NCBI GenBank assembly: GCA_017620315.1
Contig: JAFZQQ010000331.1
Span: 1-19,534, forward strand
Length of the DNA: 19,534 nucleotides
From: Oscillospiraceae bacterium
GTDB taxonomy: Bacteria; Bacillota; Clostridia; Oscillospirales; Oscillospiraceae
Direction of reading: 5' to 3'
Below the pieces are notes generated by a model. The model saw nothing but the letters and a program-made list of their open reading frames with translations, searched no databases and was not told the origin of the DNA. The translations under genes were made by a program, and so were the position numbers. Shown piece after piece: positions 6,942 to 14,629 of this stretch (the stretch's first letter is position 1; every line of letters begins with the position of its first letter).

Positions 6942-8792
6942 ATGAAAAAAGCATTTTCCCTGTTTCTGGCGCTGGTATTGATCTTTGCGCTGGCGGGCTC
7001 GGCTTTCGCGTCGGGCAGCACCGAGGCGGTTCCCCTTGAATACGACGACGCGTTCGACTTTTCCGATGGAATGGCTGTTGTGATGAAGGACGGCAAATAT
7101 GGCTTCATCGACCTGACCGGCAAGGAGGTAGTGCCCTGCAAGTACGACTATGCCTGGAGCTTTACCTGCGGCTTTGCGAGGGTCAGCGTGGGCGGCGGTG
7201 CGCCTACGGAGGACAGCGAGTTCGGAGGCGGAAAGCTGGGCTATATCGACAAGACCGGCAAGGAGATTACGGCAATCATTTACGACAAAGCGTATGAGTT
7301 CGACGAGGAAGGTTATGCGCCTGTCGTGAGAAAGGACGCCGGAGTCGGATTTATCGACAGAACCGGCGCTGAGGTCGTGCCATGCCGGTACGAGTCCGTC
7401 GGCAGATTCTATGAAGAAGGCCTTGCGGCGGTGAAGCTGGACGGCAAGTGCGGCTTTGTCAACACGAGCGGCGAGTTGGTCGTGCCTTGCATTTACAATG
7501 CGGAGAAAGCCTTTAACGAAGGCGTTGCGAGGGTGCAACTTGACGAAAAGTGGGGCTTTATCGACGTGACCGGCGCCGAGATCGCACCCTGCAAGTTTGA
7601 AAACGCGCACAGCTTTTACGAAGGCGTTGCCAGAGTACAGCTCGACGGCAAGTGGGGGTATATCGACAAGACCGGCAAGGAGGTCATACCGTTCCTGTAT
7701 GAGAGCGCGACCAACTTTACAAACGGCGTTGCGAGAGTCAAGCTGGACGGCAAATACGGCCTGTACGACAAGACCTGCAAGCAGATCCTGCCCTGTAAAT
7801 ACGATAATCTCAACAGCTTCAAAAACGGATACTCCGCAGTGTGCCTGAATGGAAAATGGGGTTTCATCGACATGACCGGCAAGGAGATCGTGCCCTGCAC
7901 CTATGAGTCCGTCGGCGATTTCAAGGAAGGCTTTGCAGCGGTGAAGCTGGACGGCAAGTGGGGCTATATCGACGCGACCGGCAAGGAAGTCGTGCCCTGC
8001 AAGTACGACGGGACCTATCAGTTTGCCGAGGGTATGGCCAGAGTCGATCTGAACGGTAAGAGCGGCTTTGTCGACGCGACCGGCAAGGAGATCGTGCCTT
8101 GCAAGTATGATTATGCATGGGACTTCTCCGGCGGCGTCGCTGATGTGAACATCGGCGGAGAGACCGACGAGGACGGCTTTGTTGTCGGCGGGACATACGG
8201 CTTTGTCGACAAGACCGGCAAGGAGGTCATCCCCTGCAAGTATGAGGGAAGCAGCGGCATGCAGGATGGCTTTGTCGTACTGCTTTTGGACGGGAAGTAC
8301 GGCGTTCTCGACGCAACCGGCAAGGAGGTCGTTCCGTTTGAGTATGACGATGTTGGATTGTTCTGCGAGGGCATGGCAATCGTCATGAAGAATGGCAAGT
8401 ACGGCTATATCAAGCTTGTCGATGATGCGGGAATCACGAACAGCATTTCAGTCACGGTTGGCGGAAAGGCTGTCGAGTGGCCGGACGCCGTGCCGTTCAT
8501 CGACGAGAACAACCGCACAATGGTGCCGCTTCGCGCAGTTGCCGACGCGCTTGGCTTAAAAGTCGAATGGGACAAGGTGAAGCGCGAGGCATCCTTCACT
8601 GACGGGACGAAGACGATCTATTTCCCGATAGACAGCGCCGAAGCACATACGTCCGACGGCACCGTGATCAAGATGGATACGTCTGCGATCATTGTGGACG
8701 GCAGGACCTTTGCGCCGATCCGCTACCTCGCGGAGTTCTTCGGACATACCGTCGGCTGGGACAAGCTGACGCGCACGGTCATAATTGAATAA
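6942..8792 (+). CDS. Secreted WG-repeat protein with C-terminal copper-amine-oxidase-like stalk domain
   Basis: 616 residues. A classic signal peptide (MKK, hydrophobic core, AFA cleavage site after residue 23) is followed by about 12 full WG repeats and one partial, each near 35 residues and built around K-x-G-[FY]-[IV]-D-x-T-G-K-E-[IV]-V-P-C-K-Y. One spacer is longer and carries a charged glycine-rich insertion (repeat 10 to 11, GGETDEDGF); a similar insertion occurs between repeats 1 and 2. The last 115 or so residues match the copper-amine-oxidase N-terminal-like domain of clostridial exoproteins (NNRTMVPLRAVADALG, DGRTFAPIRYLAEFFG); that domain is not an enzyme by itself. A structural or binding role at the cell surface is inferred; no ligand can be named. 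The start at 6942 is set by AAAGGAGA seven bases upstream and by the signal peptide beginning there. It stands alone between its own promoter and terminator. Confidence 0.9.
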   Translation: MKKAFSLFLALVLIFALAGSAFASGSTEAVPLEYDDAFDFSDGMAVVMKDGKYGFIDLTGKEVVPCKYDYAWSFTCGFARVSVGGGAPTEDSEFGGGKLGYIDKTGKEITAIIYDKAYEFDEEGYAPVVRKDAGVGFIDRTGAEVVPCRYESVGRFYEEGLAAVKLDGKCGFVNTSGELVVPCIYNAEKAFNEGVARVQLDEKWGFIDVTGAEIAPCKFENAHSFYEGVARVQLDGKWGYIDKTGKEVIPFLYESATNFTNGVARVKLDGKYGLYDKTCKQILPCKYDNLNSFKNGYSAVCLNGKWGFIDMTGKEIVPCTYESVGDFKEGFAAVKLDGKWGYIDATGKEVVPCKYDGTYQFAEGMARVDLNGKSGFVDATGKEIVPCKYDYAWDFSGGVADVNIGGETDEDGFVVGGTYGFVDKTGKEVIPCKYEGSSGMQDGFVVLLLDGKYGVLDATGKEVVPFEYDDVGLFCEGMAIVMKNGKYGYIKLVDDAGITNSISVTVGGKAVEWPDAVPFIDENNRTMVPLRAVADALGLKVEWDKVKREASFTDGTKTIYFPIDSAEAHTSDGTVIKMDTSAIIVDGRTFAPIRYLAEFFGHTVGWDKLTRTVIIE

Positions 8793-8807
8793 TAACGTCA
8801 ATGTCTG

Positions 8808-8861
8808 AAAAGCCGGCAGCGCTGGCCTCTGTGCGGGAGGCAGGCGCTGCCGGCGCGTTTT
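8808..8861 (+). terminator. Large nested-hairpin terminator after the WG-repeat gene
   Basis: An 11-bp perfect stem (GCCGGCAGCGC at 8812-8822 with GCGCTGCCGGC at 8844-8854) encloses a second inner stem (GCCTC/GAGGC) across a two-base internal loop. It is followed by GCGTTTTC. The stem is very stable but the T run is short (four), so it may also act as a 3'-end stabiliser. It lies 20 bases past the stop codon. Confidence 0.75.
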
Positions 8862-8956
8862 CAAAGCTGTATGACGAGCCGATAACGGATCGGACATTTA
8901 ATTGATATATGGCAGCTTCCTGCACATACGGCACCGGACAAATGGCGTAAAAGGCC

Positions 8957-8984
8957 TTGAAAAAAACGGAAAAACGCATATAAT
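8957..8984 (+). promoter_or_regulatory. Promoter of the hybrid-kinase operon
   Basis: TTGAAA (8957-8962) and a perfect TATAAT (8979-8984) are separated by 16 bases, placing the transcript start near 8991 and giving a leader of about 25 bases before the ATG at 9016. The 95 bases between the preceding terminator and this promoter show no gene or clear repeat. Confidence 0.72.
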
Positions 8985-9015
8985 AGATAATGAATGATTG
9001 TCAGGAGCGAATGCC

Positions 9016-12000
9016 ATGAAGAAATGGATGTTTGAACTGAATTTGGGCAATATTCTGCTGATCTTGTTCTGCGCAGGAATCAATCTTCTCGGCGGGTGGA
9101 TCGCAGAAAGATTTTTTCTTCCAATATGGCTGGATTCGGTGGGCACCTTTATCTCCGCCGTTATGCTCGGACCTGTCGCGGGGGCGCTCTCCGGCGGGCT
9201 GATGAATGTGGTCGCCGATTTTTTTGCCCCGGGCGAGATATGGTATGCAATCGTCAGCATCGGCGGCGGCATTGCGGTCGGGCTTTCCTTTCCGCGAGGT
9301 CGGAAGGTCGAGCCCTTTTCCGTGATTGCCACCGCTCTTTTGGCGGGAATTGTTATGACGGTCATTTCCACGCCGCTCAATATGTATTTTAACGGCGGCT
9401 ATATCGGCCATCCGTGGGGAGACGCGCTTGTGGATATGCTCTCGCAGTATATCCATGTGAAAGGCGTATGCTGCCTTGCGGGCGGGCTTTTTGTCAATAT
9501 GCCCGACAAGGCGCTGAGCATTGTCATAGCAATGAGTATTCTGTATTTCGTGCAAAAAAGGAAAACTGCCAGAGACAGGGAAAAAGAGACAAGCGGCGAC
9601 AAGCAGGCTAAGTTGTCTGCGATCCTGCTTCTCACCGGAGCTTCGCTGGCGCTTCTGTCTGTTCCCGCCCGCGCGGCCGACTTTAGCTCGGAATACTCGG
9701 CGTATGTCTATGGGAGAGACAGCGGGCTTTCCGTCATAGAGATCAACGCTATTATGCAGTCCTCGGACGGGTACATTTGGGCGGGGGCTTATTCCGGCTT
9801 GTACAGATTCAACGGCTCGTCCTTTGAGCGGATCTATATTGACGAGAAGGTCAACAATGCTATCTGCCTGATTGAGGACGGCAAGAGCAGAATGTGGATA
9901 GGCACCAACGACAGCGGTACGGTCTGTTATGACCCTAAAACGGGAGAGGTGACGGTTTTCTCCTTGACCGAGGGGCTGACCTCCGGCTCCGTGCGCGCGC
10001 TTTGCGACGACGGAAGGGGAAATATTTACGCAGGTACGGCGGCGGAGCTGTGCAGGATAAACGCCGACGGAACGGTCACCGTATTTAAGGGCGTTCCGGA
10101 GCTTTTCGGAGTTTATTCGATGACGTGCCTCGGAAACGGACGGATCGCGGGCGTGAACTCCTCCGGGACGCTTTTTGTCCTGGACGACGGAAAGGTTGTT
10201 TACTCCGGGGAACATGAAGGAACCGAGATAAGCTATACCGCTGTCTGCTGCGGCGGGGATTCCGAACTGATCGTCGGCACATCGGACAATGAGCTTGCCA
10301 GATTCTCCGCCCGAAAGGACGGAACGCTGCGACATGTCGTTACAATCTGCATCCCAGAGCTTAACGACATCAACAGGATACTGTACGATACAAAGGAGTG
10401 CGGCTATTTTCTCGCTGCCTCCAGAGGTATTGCTTTTCTTGACCACAACCTCAAAACGACGATACTGACCCGCGACGATTTCGGCTACTCTGTATCTGAC
10501 GTGATACGCGATTATCAGGGAAATATCTGGTTTTCGTCGAGCAAGCAGGGCATTATGAAGCTTTCTTATAACCCGTTTATGGATGTTTTCTGCAAGGCAG
10601 GATTGGAAAGCACTGTGGTCAACGCCGTTTTGAACGACGAAAACAAGCTGTACATCGGCACTGACGAGGGAATGATCCTCCTTGACCTGGTGACGTGGAA
10701 GACGATAAACAACACCGCGACGGATTTCCTTGAGAACGAGCGCGTTCGCCATCTGATGAAGGACTCCAAGGGCAACATCTGGGTAAGCACCTACGGAAAG
10801 AACGGGCTTGTCCGCATCTCGCCCGACGGGAGCATAAAGGCGTTCGACAACAGCGACCGGGCGGTGCTCGGCAGCAGATTCCGCTTTGCCGTTGAGTTGA
10901 GCGACGGAACGATACTGGCAGCGTCGACGGAGGGACTGAATTTTCTCAGCGATGGAAAGGTCGTCAAGACAATGGGCGCTCAGGACGGGCTGAGACTGCC
11001 GAGGATACTCTGCGCTCTCGAGTGCGGCAACGGCTCGATACTTGTCGGTTCGGACGGCGACGGAGTGTACGTTATTCGCAACATGAAGGTCATCGGTCAC
11101 ATCGGCACGGAACATGGTCTTCAATCGCTGGTGGTGCTTCGCATAGCGCAGTGCGGGCGCGGATACTTATATGTGACGAGCAACGGCCTGTATTATCAGG
11201 GCCCGGATACTGCAAATGAAGCGGCAAGAAGGCTGAAAGCCTTCCCATATCCAAACAACTACGACGCCTATTTCTCCGACGACGGCATGGTGTGGATCAG
11301 CTCAAGCGCAGGAGTATACATTGTCGATGCAAAGAAGCTTGCCGGCGACAAGGAGTATAGCTGCGTATTACTGGATCATCACCGCGGCTTTGACACAACG
11401 CTCACGGCAAACGCCTGGAACTGTGTGCAGGGTGACGAGCTGTACCTCTGCTGCTCCGACGGAGTAAGGAAAATAAATACAAAGACATATGACGGATTGG
11501 ACAACAACTACAACATCGTTATGTCCTCGCTGATGGTTGAGGACAAGCCTGTAGAACTTGTTGACGGCGTTTACCAGTTGCCATCCGGACAGGGCAGGCT
11601 GCAACTTCACCCCTCGGTGCTGAATTACGCATTGTCCAACCCACTGATCCATATCCATCTTTGCGGTATGGACGACCGCGGCATCACGATGCATCAGAAC
11701 GAGATGACCTCCGATTATTATACCACGCTCTCTTACGGCGACTACAATGTGAGCGTTCAGGTGCTTGACGAGTTTACGGGCGAGGTGCTGAAAGAGGCTG
11801 ACTTTGCACTGCACAAGGAGGCCGAGCTGTACGAGTTGACTTATTTCCGCATTTATTTGCTTACGGTCTGCGCGCTGCTGGTCGCGTTCCTCGCGTGGAT
11901 GATCGCAAAGATGAGTAATATGGCGATAATCCATCGCCAGTACGACCAGATCAAGGAGGCAAAGGAGGAGGCCGAGCTCGCAAACAAGGCTAAATCGCGC

Positions 12001-13824
12001 TTCCTTGCCAACATGTCCCATGAGATACGCACGCCGATAAATGCCGTGCTTGGCATGGATGAAATGATAATGCGCGAGAGCAGCGAAAAGGAAATAAGAG
12101 AATACGCAGCGGATATCTATACGGCTGGCAATACGCTGCTTTCGCTTATAAACGACATTCTGGACTCCTCGAAAATCGAATCCGGAAAGATGGAGATCGT
12201 CCCGGTGGAGTACGAGCTTGCGTGGCTTGTGAAGGATCTTGGGAACATGATCTCGCAGCGCGCGCACAAAAAAGACCTCAAACTTGAGATATCCGTCGAC
12301 GAAACGCTGCCGACGGCGGTCTTCGGCGATGACGTCCGCGTGAGGCAGGTCATCACAAATATACTTACAAACGCCGTCAAGTATACCCCTTCGGGCACAG
12401 TTTGGTTCCGCGTAGGCGGTGTGAGGGAGGATAACGACGTTATCCTGCACGTCGAGGTCGAGGACACGGGTATCGGCATCAAGGAGGAGGATCTGCCGAA
12501 GCTCTTTGAGGCATACGAACGTATTGAGGAGAGCCGGAACCGCAATATAGAAGGCACAGGCCTCGGCCTGAACATAACGATACAGCTTCTTGCGATGATG
12601 GGCAGTAAGCTGGAGGTCGAGAGCGTCTATGGCAAAGGCTCGAAGTTTTTCTTCGATCTGCGGCAGGGAATAGTAGACCCGACGCCGATAGGAAACTACG
12701 CAGAGAGCCTGAAGGCAGATGTGAAACGGTATCACCACGAGGGAGCGTTCATAGCACCGGACGCCAGAGTGCTGGTCGTTGACGACAACGATATGAACCG
12801 CAAGGTGTTCAAAAGTCTTCTCAAGGTGACGCAAGTGCAGATCAGCGAAGCGTCAAGCGGAATGGAAGCGCTTGAGCTTGCTGCGAACGAGCACTTCGAC
12901 ATGGTGTTCATGGATCACATGATGCCGGAGATGGACGGCGTTGAGGCGATGCACCGTATGCGTGAAATAGAAGACTATGACAAGATACCTATACTGGCGC
13001 TGACCGCAAACGCGGTGACGGGAGCAAGAGAGAGCTATATTGAGGAGGGGTTTGACGGGTTCCTCCCAAAGCCCATCGTATCGGACAAACTGGAGCATTC
13101 GCTGTGGGAGTTTCTGCCACAGGAGATGCTCAAGCCGTTTGAGCACCGCGAGGGCGACGCAGAAACGGCAGCCGCGGCTGCCGTGCCGGAGGATCTTCCC
13201 TCCGTGGACGGGCTGGACTGGAACTACGCATGGATGCATCTTCCGGAAAGAGAGCTGCTTGAAACAACGATCCGCGAGTTTCGCGACGTCATACCGTTGC
13301 AGGCGGATAAGCTTGACAGGATGTGGAGGAAGATAGAGGACTCCGGTGGGGACGACGCCATGAGCGCCTATCGCATCCAGGTGCATGGCATGAAGAGCGC
13401 CGCGGCAACAATAGGCATAGTTCCGCTTGCGGGCATGGCAAAGATGCTGGAGTTTGCCGCGAGGGACAGCGACCGCGGGAAGATAACAAGGCTTCACGAC
13501 GTCTTTATTTCCGAATGGCGTTCTTACTCGGAAAAGCTCAAGGGCATTTTTGGTAATGACGAAGCGGAGAACGGTGAGGGCAGGGAACCGGCGGACTTGG
13601 ATATGCTTCTTGCAATGTTTTCAATGCTCAGAGCCTCGCTGGAGGACTTTGACATAGACACTGCCGACGAAACAATGAAAAAGCTTCGCTCTTACAGCTA
13701 TCCTCCGGAGGCGGAGCAGCTTATCCCGCTGCTCGCGGCTGCTGTGGCCGATATTGACGAGGAGGCTGCGAACGAGGCGATGGAAAAAATGGAAGAAGCG
13801 ATGAAGTCCGGTTTGCCGGCTTGA
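9016..13824 (+). CDS. Hybrid two-component sensor kinase: ECF S-component-like membrane domain, propeller sensor, kinase, receiver, HPt
   Basis: 1602 residues. Residues 1-185 form a multi-helix membrane domain resembling ECF transporter S components (LDSVGTFISAVMLGPVAGAL is characteristic). After a basic, charged cytoplasmic linker comes a hydrophobic helix (199-217) ending VPARAADF, which looks like a former signal peptide. Residues about 220-855 carry two-component propeller repeats (GYIWAGAYSGLYRF, MWIGT, GNIWFSS, GNIWVSTYGKNGL, MVWISSSAGVY). A Y_Y_Y-like domain (about 860-935) and a membrane helix (944-964) follow. The cytoplasmic part has HisKA with H1002 (MSHEIRTP), HATPase with N1119, D1150 (DTGIG) and GTGLGL (1180-1185), a receiver with D1300 (FMDHMMPEMDG) and an HPt domain with H1457 (HGMKSAA). 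All phosphotransfer residues are present. Unlike Bacteroides sensors of this type it has no AraC output, so phosphate must leave through the HPt. The start at 9016 is set by AGGAG eight bases upstream. The next gene follows after 28 bases. Confidence 0.92.
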   Translation: MKKWMFELNLGNILLILFCAGINLLGGWIAERFFLPIWLDSVGTFISAVMLGPVAGALSGGLMNVVADFFAPGEIWYAIVSIGGGIAVGLSFPRGRKVEPFSVIATALLAGIVMTVISTPLNMYFNGGYIGHPWGDALVDMLSQYIHVKGVCCLAGGLFVNMPDKALSIVIAMSILYFVQKRKTARDREKETSGDKQAKLSAILLLTGASLALLSVPARAADFSSEYSAYVYGRDSGLSVIEINAIMQSSDGYIWAGAYSGLYRFNGSSFERIYIDEKVNNAICLIEDGKSRMWIGTNDSGTVCYDPKTGEVTVFSLTEGLTSGSVRALCDDGRGNIYAGTAAELCRINADGTVTVFKGVPELFGVYSMTCLGNGRIAGVNSSGTLFVLDDGKVVYSGEHEGTEISYTAVCCGGDSELIVGTSDNELARFSARKDGTLRHVVTICIPELNDINRILYDTKECGYFLAASRGIAFLDHNLKTTILTRDDFGYSVSDVIRDYQGNIWFSSSKQGIMKLSYNPFMDVFCKAGLESTVVNAVLNDENKLYIGTDEGMILLDLVTWKTINNTATDFLENERVRHLMKDSKGNIWVSTYGKNGLVRISPDGSIKAFDNSDRAVLGSRFRFAVELSDGTILAASTEGLNFLSDGKVVKTMGAQDGLRLPRILCALECGNGSILVGSDGDGVYVIRNMKVIGHIGTEHGLQSLVVLRIAQCGRGYLYVTSNGLYYQGPDTANEAARRLKAFPYPNNYDAYFSDDGMVWISSSAGVYIVDAKKLAGDKEYSCVLLDHHRGFDTTLTANAWNCVQGDELYLCCSDGVRKINTKTYDGLDNNYNIVMSSLMVEDKPVELVDGVYQLPSGQGRLQLHPSVLNYALSNPLIHIHLCGMDDRGITMHQNEMTSDYYTTLSYGDYNVSVQVLDEFTGEVLKEADFALHKEAELYELTYFRIYLLTVCALLVAFLAWMIAKMSNMAIIHRQYDQIKEAKEEAELANKAKSRFLANMSHEIRTPINAVLGMDEMIMRESSEKEIREYAADIYTAGNTLLSLINDILDSSKIESGKMEIVPVEYELAWLVKDLGNMISQRAHKKDLKLEISVDETLPTAVFGDDVRVRQVITNILTNAVKYTPSGTVWFRVGGVREDNDVILHVEVEDTGIGIKEEDLPKLFEAYERIEESRNRNIEGTGLGLNITIQLLAMMGSKLEVESVYGKGSKFFFDLRQGIVDPTPIGNYAESLKADVKRYHHEGAFIAPDARVLVVDDNDMNRKVFKSLLKVTQVQISEASSGMEALELAANEHFDMVFMDHMMPEMDGVEAMHRMREIEDYDKIPILALTANAVTGARESYIEEGFDGFLPKPIVSDKLEHSLWEFLPQEMLKPFEHREGDAETAAAAAVPEDLPSVDGLDWNYAWMHLPERELLETTIREFRDVIPLQADKLDRMWRKIEDSGGDDAMSAYRIQVHGMKSAAATIGIVPLAGMAKMLEFAARDSDRGKITRLHDVFISEWRSYSEKLKGIFGNDEAENGEGREPADLDMLLAMFSMLRASLEDFDIDTADETMKKLRSYSYPPEAEQLIPLLAAAVADIDEEAANEAMEKMEEAMKSGLPA

Positions 13825-13852
13825 GAATGATCAGAAAGGGAAGGCGTTTGTT

Positions 13853-14629
13853 ATGATGAAAAAAATCGTCCTGATCGGAAAGATGAACGAGCATCTAAAG
13901 AACACATACGAGTACCTTCGCAAATATTTCTATGTGCAGCTCTGCGCAGAGGGAGCGCAAAAAGCACTCGGCATGGTCAAGGTCATAGAGCCCGACATCA
14001 TCGTGATCAGCCTTGAAGGCTTTTCAAGCTTGGAGCAGGTGATCTTTGCGGGACTTCAGAAGGACTGCTTTAGGATCCCTGTGATCACCTTTGGAACCTC
14101 TATCGAAAAGCAGTTGTTTCGCATTTACTACAATGACGGACAGTTTGAAAACTATGAAGGCGTAATTGACCCTGCAGCGGCATTTTCGGCTGTGTGCAAA
14201 AAGCTTGGGCTAAACCCGGATGCTGCCGTATCTGTGGTTCCGCCTGACGACAACAGAAAAAAGGTGCTTGTCGTCGACGACAATGCCTCAACGCTGCGCA
14301 GCATAAAGAGCATGCTTGAAGAAAAATACAACGTCACACTTGCAAATTCCGGAATGAAGGCGATGACCTCCATAGGCAAAAACCGGCCCGACGTTATTTT
14401 GCTGGACTATGAGATGCCGGTTTGCGACGGCAGACAGACGCTTGAAATGATCCGCGCCGACGAGGACTTGAGCAGTATTCCGGTGATCTTCCTCACAAGC
14501 GTCAACGACAAAGAGCACATCCATGCGGTGATAAAGCTGCTTCCTGCAGGTTATCTTCTCAAACCCGCCGTGCCTGAGAGACTGATAGAAACAATAGAAA
14601 AGGCGCTAGAGGGGAAGTCCTGCGTCTGA
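13853..14629 (+). CDS. Response regulator with degenerate and intact receiver domains, no output domain
   Basis: 258 residues. The C-terminal half (about 136-255) is a complete receiver: acidic pair D142-D143 (VLVVDDN), phospho-acceptor D185 (VILLDYEMPVCDG), the conserved serine in IFLTS and the lysine in LLKPA. The N-terminal half (about 3-115) follows the same alternating fold pattern (IVLIGK, DIIVISLEGF, IPVITFG) but has no aspartate where the acceptor should be, so I read it as a pseudo-receiver. No DNA-binding, cyclic-di-GMP or enzymatic output domain is present. Sitting 28 bases behind the hybrid kinase, it is the obvious acceptor or sink for the HPt domain; onward signalling would have to be by protein contact. 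GGGAAGG eight bases upstream sets the start. The stop overlaps the next start by one base (TGATG). Confidence 0.88.
   Translation: MMKKIVLIGKMNEHLKNTYEYLRKYFYVQLCAEGAQKALGMVKVIEPDIIVISLEGFSSLEQVIFAGLQKDCFRIPVITFGTSIEKQLFRIYYNDGQFENYEGVIDPAAAFSAVCKKLGLNPDAAVSVVPPDDNRKKVLVVDDNASTLRSIKSMLEEKYNVTLANSGMKAMTSIGKNRPDVILLDYEMPVCDGRQTLEMIRADEDLSSIPVIFLTSVNDKEHIHAVIKLLPAGYLLKPAVPERLIETIEKALEGKSCV

Noticed and set aside
9001..11124. Very long minus-strand open frame opposite the hybrid kinase
   Set aside because: Length comes from GC-biased codons of the sense gene; composition is arginine- and histidine-rich, with no domain pattern and no promoter or ribosome binding site.
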